From Bacteroidota bacterium (GTDB taxonomy: Bacteria; Bacteroidota; Bacteroidia; Bacteroidales; Lentimicrobiaceae): a DNA stretch of 64,000 nucleotides. Position numbers and translations under genes: made by a program. The notes beneath the pieces were generated by a model. The model saw nothing but the letters and a program-made list of their open reading frames with translations, was not told the origin of the DNA and did no database searches. Of the stretch, positions 26,432 through 33,590 are shown piece by piece. The stretch covers positions 24,100 through 88,099 of the forward strand of contig WSXX01000022.1 of the NCBI GenBank assembly GCA_009773515.1. Direction: 5' to 3'. The first letter of the stretch is position 1; each line of letters opens with the position of its first letter.

Positions 26432-27661
26432 TCATAAATAGTCTGAGTTTTCATTGTTGTGTTTCGTAAAAGGTGCCACAGCTCGATTGTAAATTCCATG
26501 TACCCAGGCAATTGCCATACCGTAGTTTGTAACCGGAATACCTGCATCAACAGCGGGTTTCAGGCGGTTAATAATCTGTTTGCGGGTGATCATACATCCT
26601 CCGCATTGAATCACCATGGCATAATCCTGTATTGTTCCGGGGATTTTACTTAGACCGGAAACTACCTCATATTCAAGCTTCTTGCCCGTATAATTGCCCA
26701 GCCACCTCGGGATTTTAACCCTGCCTATATCATCGCATGAAACATGATGTGTACATGATTCCAGTATAAGGATACGGTCGCCGTCTTTAAGGTTTGAAAT
26801 ATGCGGTGTTCCTTTCAGGTAATTCTGAAAATCACCACGTTGACGCGCAAGCAAAATGCTGAAACTTGTCAGAGGAATGTCTTTGGGAACAGAAGCATCT
26901 GCTTTCAGAAACACCTGACTGTCGGTAATTACCAAAGCTGGCTTAGGGTTCATTCGGCGGATAAAACTGTCAACTTCGCGTTCCTTGCAAACCACCGCAA
27001 TACCATCGTGATCAAGTATATCGCGTATAGCCTGAACCTGTGGCAGAATCATACGGCCTTCTGGAGCTTCAATGTCGATGGGCGTAATCAGCAACACCAC
27101 ATCGCCATACGAAATAAGATCGCCAAGCAAAGAAGGAGATGTGTATGCCGATTCCGGAATCAACTTTCGCATGGCTGAAATTACGGCTTCAACTTCCGGA
27201 TGAAATGTTGCACTCAGGTCGATTACAGGTATTTTGTACTTTTCAGCCAGATTTTCCTTTAATGAAGCTGATAAAGGTTTCAGATCATTTTTGTTGTGAA
27301 CAATCAGAAATGGAACTGCCTTATCGCTAAACTCCGCAACAAGATCTTCTTCAACGCCATCGAAAACATTATCAGTAATCACTAGGATGGCAAGGTCGAT
27401 AATTTTCAGGGCTTCGCGGGTTTTGGCCACGCGCTTGCTGCCAAGATCACCGGTATCGTCAATGCCAGCGGTATCAATCAGAATCACAGGGCCAATGCCT
27501 GCAATTTCCATTGATTTCTTCACCGGATCAGTGGTTGTGCCGGCAACATCCGAAACTATCGCCAGTTCCTGACCAGCCAATGCATTGATCAGAGAGCTTT
27601 TGCCATTATTTCTGCGGCCAAATATGCCGATGTGCGGTTTGGTGTCTTTTCCTTTGGACAT
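26432..27661 (-). CDS. hydF: [FeFe]-hydrogenase H-cluster maturation GTPase HydF
   Basis: This 409-residue protein has an N-terminal GTPase domain: Walker A GRRNNGKSS at 15-23, the G2/G3 regions (AGTTTDP, LIDTAGIDD) and NKND. A dimerisation domain follows, then a C-terminal [4Fe-4S] domain with the HydF ligand set C303-x-H305 and C353-x2-C356. HydF is the scaffold on which the diiron subcluster is built and handed to the hydrogenase. HydE, HydG and the hydrogenase are not in this window. It lies 53 bases after aspA, and those bases are a tandem repeat. Confidence 0.95.
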   Translation of the reverse strand: MSKGKDTKPHIGIFGRRNNGKSSLINALAGQELAIVSDVAGTTTDPVKKSMEIAGIGPVILIDTAGIDDTGDLGSKRVAKTREALKIIDLAILVITDNVFDGVEEDLVAEFSDKAVPFLIVHNKNDLKPLSASLKENLAEKYKIPVIDLSATFHPEVEAVISAMRKLIPESAYTSPSLLGDLISYGDVVLLITPIDIEAPEGRMILPQVQAIRDILDHDGIAVVCKEREVDSFIRRMNPKPALVITDSQVFLKADASVPKDIPLTSFSILLARQRGDFQNYLKGTPHISNLKDGDRILILESCTHHVSCDDIGRVKIPRWLGNYTGKKLEYEVVSGLSKIPGTIQDYAMVIQCGGCMITRKQIINRLKPAVDAGIPVTNYGMAIAWVHGIYNRAVAPFTKHNNENSDYL

Positions 27662-27717
27662 AAGGATTCAAAGATTCAAGGATTCAAAGATTCAAGATTC
27701 AAGGATTCAAAGATTCA
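27662..27717. repeat. Minisatellite, 16-bp unit, ~3.5 copies
   Basis: Units AAGGATTC and AAAGATTC alternate, with one 7-base unit (27694-27700). It fills the whole gap between aspA and hydF, contains the aspA stop codon and abuts the hydF ATG. Confidence 0.9.
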
Positions 27718-29157
27718 AAATAAATCATTTATCGTGTAGCCGGCCTTCAGCAGATTGGCAGGTTTAAGTAGTTCTTCCAGCTTTTCGGCTGGCAATAGTT
27801 TCATTTCATCGTTAATCTCGAGTATACTTTTTTTGCCTGATTTCATCAGCAGCGCGATCTCCGTTGCCTTGTGATAACCAATGTAAGGACTCAGCGCTGT
27901 CGCGATAGCCGGACTATGCAGCAAGCGGTTGAGGCTGGTTTTTGTATCGACTTCAATACCAGCAACCATATTTTTAAGCATGGTGCGGCAGGAAGCAATC
28001 AGCAGCTTAAGACTACCAATCATGACATGCCCGATCATTGGAACATAAGCGTTCAGGTCGAGACAACCCTGTGCGGCCAACCCTGATATCAACCCATCAT
28101 TGGCATATACCTGATGCGATGCACTGATCACAAATTCAGGAATTACAGGGTTCACTTTTCCAGGCATAATGGAACTTCCGGCCTGCATACGAGGCAATTT
28201 CAGCCCGGCATCGGTCAGGTCGGATGCGAGCAAGCGAAGGTCGTTCGAAATTTTTTCAAGATTCACCGCATGTGCCTTAAGAATGGCATGCACTTCAACG
28301 ATAGAATCAAGATTGCTGGTGGTGTCGTTCAGGTTTTCGCCGCGTGTTACCGGCAAACCGGTAAGCTGTTGCAATTGCTGAACTACCTCCATCACAAAAA
28401 AACGTGGCACGGCAACCGAAGTTCCGATGGCACTTCCACCAAGATTCACCACTTTTATACGTTCATAGCACTTCGAAACCCTCCACCAATCGCGTGAAAG
28501 AGCGTCGCTGTAGTTTGAAAACAATTTCCCGTATGACGAAGGCACCGCCTCCTGCATCTGGGTATAAGCTATGCGCAGATCATCGCGGTAACGGCCTTCA
28601 AGCACTTCAAACCCAGCCCTGAGTTCATTGATGGCGGTTTCCAGATCGTTCAGTAAAAACATTACGGCTACCTTTAATGCAGTGGGAACCACATCATTGG
28701 TGCTTTGAAAAACATTGGCAGTTTCAGTAGGATCAATGTTGAGATATTCGCCGGGTTTAAAGCCAAGTTTCAGAAGCGCTGCATTGGCAATAATTTCATT
28801 CACATTCATATTGATGCTGGTACCGGCTCCTCCGCTTATGGCGGGAACTATAAAATCGGAGAAATAATTACCCTTTGAAACTTCCGATGCAGCTTCTGTT
28901 ATAGCATTCAGCACTTCGCCAGGGATCACCCTGACAGGCAACTCCTTATTGCTGAATTTCTCATTTAATGCCTTGAAATAGGAAGCTGCAGTAAGATAAC
29001 ATGCCTGCTTGACAATTCCCATGGCACAAAACCATTCCATATGGAACGGAGAATGATCAGGAAAGTTTTCCTTTGCCCTCAGGGCATGAATTCCGTAAAG
29101 AGCATCAGCAGGAATTTGGCGGCTGCCAAGGAAATCGGATTCGGTGCGTTGTTCCAT
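27715..29157 (-). CDS. aspA: Aspartate ammonia-lyase
   Basis: This 480-residue member of the fumarase/aspartase superfamily has the signature GSSIMPGKVNPVIPE. Conserved regions also include SGGAGTSINMNVNEI and FQSTNDVVPTALKVA. It converts aspartate to fumarate and ammonia. An aspartase gene next to hydrogenase maturation genes recurs in Bacteroidota and other anaerobes, which supports co-function with hydF here. The protein opens with MEQRTESDFLGSRQIPADALYG as expected. Confidence 0.93.
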   Translation of the reverse strand: MEQRTESDFLGSRQIPADALYGIHALRAKENFPDHSPFHMEWFCAMGIVKQACYLTAASYFKALNEKFSNKELPVRVIPGEVLNAITEAASEVSKGNYFSDFIVPAISGGAGTSINMNVNEIIANAALLKLGFKPGEYLNIDPTETANVFQSTNDVVPTALKVAVMFLLNDLETAINELRAGFEVLEGRYRDDLRIAYTQMQEAVPSSYGKLFSNYSDALSRDWWRVSKCYERIKVVNLGGSAIGTSVAVPRFFVMEVVQQLQQLTGLPVTRGENLNDTTSNLDSIVEVHAILKAHAVNLEKISNDLRLLASDLTDAGLKLPRMQAGSSIMPGKVNPVIPEFVISASHQVYANDGLISGLAAQGCLDLNAYVPMIGHVMIGSLKLLIASCRTMLKNMVAGIEVDTKTSLNRLLHSPAIATALSPYIGYHKATEIALLMKSGKKSILEINDEMKLLPAEKLEELLKPANLLKAGYTINDLF

Positions 29158-29512
29158 GTTTCAAAAGTAGCAAATTTTAATGATGTTGGTTTAGGTTAGT
29201 TGGAAATATACCGGATGGTCTCGACTTCGCTCGACCACCGGCATTCTGCCCGACCGGCATTCAGCTCGACCACAGGCTTCTCACTCGACCACCGGCAGCC
29301 CGATTTCCTTTTCCCGCAGGTCGAGCGGAGTCGAGACCTAAGGAAACAAGGCGGAGTCGAGACCTAAGGTTTTACCGGATGGTCTCGACTTCGCTCGACC
29401 ACCGGCATTCTGCCCGACCGGCATTCCGCTCAACCACCGGCATTCTGCTCTATGGTAGACTAATGTTCTGTGATTATAAATCTTTTGTATTTTTATTGCA
29501 AATAAAACATAT
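29158..29512. repeat. Two-armed dispersed repeat cluster (family B), left of GIY-YIG gene
   Basis: 29217-29455 is filled by repeats. GGTCTCGACTTCGCTCGACC occurs twice (29217 and 29381), with its near-complementary arm GGTCGAGCGGAGTCGAGACC at 29319-29338. CACCGGCATTCTGC-type links lie between. A TACTTTTG on the minus strand (29169-29162) lies very close to the aspA start. There is no gene before 29513. Confidence 0.8.
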
Positions 29513-29824
29513 ATGAAAGGCTATGTTTACATTTTAAGATGTTTTGACGATAGATTGTATGTTGGAAGTACGATTGATCTTAACAAAAGATTATCGGAGC
29601 ATCAGCAAGGGAAAGGTGCAAATTTTACCAAAAAAAGGCTTCCAGTTCAATTAGTTTATTTTGAAGAGTTTGACAGAATTGATAAAGCCTTTTATCGCGA
29701 AAAACAATTGCAAAAGTGGTCGAGAGCTAAAAAAGAAGCATTGGTAGAGGGTAATAAGGAAGCTTTACACAGTCTTGCTGCGTGTATGAATTTTTCACAT
29801 TATATGTCTAAAAACGGTCAGTGA
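29513..29824 (+). CDS. Small GIY-YIG nuclease-family protein
   Basis: This 103-residue protein is a minimal GIY-YIG domain (UPF0213/YhbQ type): GYVYILRCFDDRLYVGSTIDL, then LNKRLSEHQQGKGANF and YFEEFDRIDKAFYREKQLQKW with its glutamate and tyrosine. Such stand-alone domains are frequent in Bacteroidota, often inside repeats. Here family B repeats flank it on both sides. The biological role is not known; nuclease activity is inferred from the fold. Confidence 0.88.
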   Translation: MKGYVYILRCFDDRLYVGSTIDLNKRLSEHQQGKGANFTKKRLPVQLVYFEEFDRIDKAFYREKQLQKWSRAKKEALVEGNKEALHSLAACMNFSHYMSKNGQ

Positions 29825-30128
29825 ATATTCTGGAAACGAATTAATGAATGACAAGAAATCATTTTAATAGACTCCTCCACCTTTTCCGCAAATAACCAAG
29901 GTGATTCCGCTTTTATCCGGATGGTCTCGACTTCGCTCGACCACCGGCATTCTGCTCGACCACCGGCAGCCCGATTTCCTTTTCCCGCAGGTCGAGCGGA
30001 GTCGAGACCTAAGGTAAAAAAGGCGGAGTCGAGACCTAAGGTAAAAACACTAAAAGAGCCACAATAATTGATTTTTGTCCTGCATATAGAATAACTTTAT
30101 GCATCTTTTGTTCTACATATAGAACACA

Positions 30129-30192
30129 ATGGACAAGAGTACGATTTAGAAGATAATTCTGGAAAATCAAAGAAAAATTCCTATTACCTTTA
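30129..30192 (+). pseudogene. Possible 5' remnant of an ATPase gene
   Basis: The frame from the ATG at 30129 reads MDKSTI, a stop, then KIILENQRKIP before losing similarity. This looks like the N-terminus of Bacteroidota AAA/DUF4143-type ATPases. It would be interrupted by a TAG at codon 7 and truncated. It is only ~20 codons, so the call is tentative. Confidence 0.3.
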
Positions 30193-30285
30193 ACCCATTA
30201 TCTCCAATCAAATTACGAAAGTGCGACTCATGAAGCTAATCGCCGAAAAGTACATAAGATCAGCCATTCACTCTGAAAAATCAAT

Positions 30286-30293
30286 TACTTTTG
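30286..30293 (+). promoter_or_regulatory. Candidate -7 element of phoH
   Basis: TACTTTTG lies 57 bases before the phoH ATG. A second match, TAATTTTG at 30336-30343, is only seven bases before the ATG. Confidence 0.35.
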
Positions 30294-30350
30294 CATCCTG
30301 CCATCGGGTAAAACATTTCTATCCTGATGTTTATATAATTTTGAATTTTT

Positions 30351-31358
30351 ATGAGTGAAAAAGTCTTTAGCATAGAATCTCACAGTCCTCTTGAATTTTT
30401 TGGAGTCGGGGATCGTAACTTAAATACCATCAGGGATTTATACCCGAAATTAAAATTAATTGCGCGAGGTGAATTTCTTAAAGTAATAGGCGATCCTTCC
30501 GAAGTCGTTGCTTTTGAAGATTTTTTCCACCTGTTGATACTTCATTTCGAAAGGTTTGGCTCGATAACGGAATCTGACATCAGGCAACTGGCCGAACCGG
30601 GCAGCGGAAACGGCAGCCTGAAAGACAGTCCGCCCGATGTGCTGGTTCATGGCCGCAACGGAATGGTAATCAAAGCCCGCACGGCCAATCAGATAAAGAT
30701 TGTTGAAAGCGTCGGTAAAAACGATATGGTGTTTGCTATCGGCCCTGCCGGAACCGGGAAAACCTACACCGCCGTTGCTTTGGCCGTTCGTGCGCTTAAA
30801 AACCGCGAAGTCAAGCGTATCATATTAACCCGCCCTGCCGTTGAAGCCGGTGAAAATCTGGGATTTTTACCGGGAGATATGAAAGAGAAGCTTGATCCTT
30901 ACATGCAACCGCTTTATGATGCTTTGCGCGATATGCTGCCTCCGCAGAAACTCCTCACTTATCTGGAAGACGGTACCATTGAAATTGCTCCGCTGGCTTT
31001 TATGCGCGGACGCACGCTCGACAATGTTTTTGCAATCCTTGATGAAGCTCAGAATGCCACCTCAAGTCAGCTGAAAATGTTTCTTACCCGCATGGGGCGA
31101 TCGGCCAAATTTTTTATTACCGGAGATGTTACCCAGATCGACCTGCCACGTCACCAGCAATCGGGACTGCTTCAGGCTTCTATTATTCTGAAAGATATTC
31201 CCGGCATTGATTTTATAATGCTTGATGAATCAGATGTGGTGAGGCATAAACTTGTGACCCGCATCATCAGGGCATACGATGGTGTGAACCCACGTCAGGA
31301 AACGAAACAGGCGAAACCTGAAGTTCCGCCTGCACCTGAAAATCCTGAAATTTCTTAA
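30351..31358 (+). CDS. phoH: PhoH-family ATPase
   Basis: This 335-residue protein contains the PhoH-like P-loop domain: Walker A GPAGTGKT near residue 133, RPAVEAGENLGFLPGDMKEK, ILDEAQNATSSQLKMFLTRMG and FITGDVTQIDLPR. An N-terminal KH-like region precedes it. PhoH/YbeZ proteins are linked to RNA metabolism, often with YbeY. The C-terminus is a Pro/Glu-rich tail. Its stop codon overlaps the stop of the convergent C10 protease gene (shared TTAA at 31355-31358). Confidence 0.93.
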   Translation: MSEKVFSIESHSPLEFFGVGDRNLNTIRDLYPKLKLIARGEFLKVIGDPSEVVAFEDFFHLLILHFERFGSITESDIRQLAEPGSGNGSLKDSPPDVLVHGRNGMVIKARTANQIKIVESVGKNDMVFAIGPAGTGKTYTAVALAVRALKNREVKRIILTRPAVEAGENLGFLPGDMKEKLDPYMQPLYDALRDMLPPQKLLTYLEDGTIEIAPLAFMRGRTLDNVFAILDEAQNATSSQLKMFLTRMGRSAKFFITGDVTQIDLPRHQQSGLLQASIILKDIPGIDFIMLDESDVVRHKLVTRIIRAYDGVNPRQETKQAKPEVPPAPENPEIS

Positions 31359-33463
31359 TTTCTGATCAGCACTTTTCTTACACCCGATCCACTTTCTGAA
31401 ACATACCTAAGGTAATAAATACCATCTGCAAGTGTGTGTACCGGAATCATAACCGTTTTTTGTCCTTCCAGTTTAACCAGCGAATTGTCAACAACAATTC
31501 TTCCTGAAAGATCGTGGATTGAAAGATTCACTTCCGCTGAAACTTTGTTGCTCAGCTCTACCCTCAGCCATTGATTGGCGGGAACAGGAAATACATTAAC
31601 CTTAAGTTTATCGGCAGACTCAAATTCTGTGGCTACTGCTGATGATGAACTTGTATAGGAAATTTCCCAACCCTCTCCGGTAACTGAACTATTGGTGGTA
31701 AAAAGTATCAGCGCTTTTCCTGAAGGAACAGTAACAGAACCTGGATTATCGCTCCCTGAAAAATTTCCAACCATAGTCTGCGATGCAAGGTTATAAATCT
31801 TTATTGCATCATGAACAGGCTCTGTGTCAAGAAAGTCAAAGGTAAAAGTGATTGAAGCAGCATCTTCAGGCTCAATCCTGAATTTGCAAACGCTGTTGTT
31901 GTTGTAATCCCGGGTGCCGCTTCCGTCGGCAATTACACCGTTTGCATCGTTCAGAATAGTCTGTCCTGAACAGTAAACAGCCAGTTCGCTGTTGTACGAA
32001 AGTCTGAAACCACTGCCCTGATCACCTGAAGTAAGAAACTCAAGAAACATTTTATCGCCTGAAGCAGTAACTGATGGAGGCAAAGCATTTCCTGAGTAGC
32101 TTCCCAGCAATGGATAAGACGCATCGGGGCCATCAAATATATTCAGTACATCTTCGCCTTCGGTAAGGCCGAATTTTTCAAAATTTACGGTCAGGTTGGT
32201 AACTGAATCAAGTGGAGCGATGAGCCATCCGCATTCAAGTCCGGAGATATATCCATCCACAGGTCCGGAACCATCTTCAATGGTGCCATTGTATCGGGTG
32301 AGGGTTTTAACACCGTTGCAATAATAAGGATAATTATCACTAGGCACAAAATTTACAATTGCACCCTGTCCGTTGGTAAAGTTACTTCCGTTAGGATTCA
32401 GGTTGTTCAGATAAAAATACCCGTTGGCAGATCCGCCCCATCCCCAGTTGAAATGGAAGAAATCATCACCCTGATATCCATCAACATTAAAGGCATGGCC
32501 ACCGGAACCAAAACCATGGTAATACATCGGCCAACCGTTGTCGAGATTTTGAATCAGCAATGAAGCCCAGGCACTGTTTGAATAATCATCTTTGTATTCC
32601 AGCGAAAGTTCATCGGAAAAACCAAAATGGTTTCTGAGTGCTTCGGCGGCATCATGGCTGTAAGCACCTGATCCGGAAGCCGAATACATCATGTCAACAG
32701 TTATTCCGCAATGGTATTGAATTTCAGCCATTTCATAATTGCTTTCACTACCTATAGAATTACGCATTTCCTCATAATTATATCCTACGTCAGCGAAATC
32801 AACAAAAAGATAACCGTAATCAGAATAATATCCATGTGTGCCAGTCCCCTGTAAGGGATATCGCCAGTAATAAATCACTTGCGACATGGCTGTAGCAACG
32901 CAACCCGAATAAACATGTCCGCCTGGTCCACCATCATCTTCCGGACACAAATCATTGTACAAAGCACCCTGATTCCATGTGCAGGGAAGAAGTGGCTCAA
33001 CCTGACGATTATTCCTGTTTGATGCGGATTTTTCAGGGTCGTAATTCAATAAATCATTCCATGCAAGTTCAATTTCGGTGGTTGCCTGAAGTTGCTGATC
33101 AATAATTTCCTGAAGCTGAAGTTCATATCCGGCCATCCAGCCAATGAGAGAAGGAGACTGGTTTTGCATTGAAAAAGATCCGACAGGAGAATACCCAATC
33201 ACAGGAAGTGCGGCATCGGTAGCCGAAACCAGAACAAAACCACCCTTGACAAAATTTATGGCATAAAGCAGCGGGGTGTTTGCTGTTAAAGTCAGTGCTG
33301 GTAAAGTTTCCAGAGATTCAAAACTTACACCGGCATCTGAAATTACTTTACTGTGCATAAATGCTTTGGCAACTTTATGAGCATTCTGCTCTGAAATTCC
33401 TCCGGCAATAACCTGCACTGCCAAAAGAGTTGAAAATAAGAAAGTGGTAAATCTTTTTATCAT
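31355..33463 (-). CDS. Secreted C10 (streptopain-like) cysteine peptidase, CUB domains, T9SS
   Basis: This 702-residue protein has a signal peptide, a Spi-like inhibitory propeptide region (residues ~22-115, GGFVLVSATDAALPVIGYSP) and a C10 catalytic domain. The nucleophile is Cys188 in GGHVYSGCVATAMSQ and the histidine is His323 in GSGGHAFNVDGY, followed by FFHFNWGWGGSANGYF. Two CUB-like domains follow, each with a glycine/serine-rich turn (EDGSGPVDGY, ADGSGTRDYN). A T9SS type A domain closes it. It is an extracellular protease. TACTTTTG upstream (33490-33483) is its likely promoter. Confidence 0.93.
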   Translation of the reverse strand: MIKRFTTFLFSTLLAVQVIAGGISEQNAHKVAKAFMHSKVISDAGVSFESLETLPALTLTANTPLLYAINFVKGGFVLVSATDAALPVIGYSPVGSFSMQNQSPSLIGWMAGYELQLQEIIDQQLQATTEIELAWNDLLNYDPEKSASNRNNRQVEPLLPCTWNQGALYNDLCPEDDGGPGGHVYSGCVATAMSQVIYYWRYPLQGTGTHGYYSDYGYLFVDFADVGYNYEEMRNSIGSESNYEMAEIQYHCGITVDMMYSASGSGAYSHDAAEALRNHFGFSDELSLEYKDDYSNSAWASLLIQNLDNGWPMYYHGFGSGGHAFNVDGYQGDDFFHFNWGWGGSANGYFYLNNLNPNGSNFTNGQGAIVNFVPSDNYPYYCNGVKTLTRYNGTIEDGSGPVDGYISGLECGWLIAPLDSVTNLTVNFEKFGLTEGEDVLNIFDGPDASYPLLGSYSGNALPPSVTASGDKMFLEFLTSGDQGSGFRLSYNSELAVYCSGQTILNDANGVIADGSGTRDYNNNSVCKFRIEPEDAASITFTFDFLDTEPVHDAIKIYNLASQTMVGNFSGSDNPGSVTVPSGKALILFTTNSSVTGEGWEISYTSSSSAVATEFESADKLKVNVFPVPANQWLRVELSNKVSAEVNLSIHDLSGRIVVDNSLVKLEGQKTVMIPVHTLADGIYYLRYVSESGSGVRKVLIRN

Positions 33464-33482
33464 TTTTTAATATTTAAGAATC

Positions 33483-33515
33483 CAAAAGTACACAAAAGCA
33501 AAACGATAAATACAA
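33483..33515 (-). promoter_or_regulatory. Promoter of first C10 protease gene
   Basis: On the minus strand, TTG (33515-33513), 22 bases, then TACTTTTG (33490-33483), 20 bases before the ATG at 33463. Confidence 0.5.
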
Positions 33516-33552
33516 AAAGGGAAGTTCTACATCGAGTAAAACTTCCCTTTTT
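33514..33552 (-). terminator. Intrinsic terminator after second C10 gene
   Basis: A perfect 13-bp stem AAAAAGGGAAGTT (33514-33526) / AACTTCCCTTTTT (33540-33552) with a 13-base loop. On the minus strand it follows the gene ending at 33591 and ends in a T run. Confidence 0.75.
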
Positions 33553-33590
33553 ATGTTAGATGAGCTTATAAATAGCTCTGATTCAGCACA

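Larger units (their letters stand above)
29825..30350. repeat. Family B repeat copy and degenerate sequence before phoH
   Basis: 29917-30042 is a second family B copy in the same orientation as the left one. 30081-30125 contains two inverted repeats, TGCATA/TATGCA and GTTCTA-CATA-TAGAAC. These precede a possible ATPase remnant (30129-30192) and the phoH promoter region. Confidence 0.7.

Noticed and set aside
26272..26469. 65-codon Arg/Gly/Glu-rich frame
   Set aside because: Translation of the purine repeat tract, not a gene.
29211..29455. CACCGGCATTCTGC repeats as a CRISPR array
   Set aside because: Irregular spacing, two-armed structure and a second copy across the GIY-YIG gene; no spacers.
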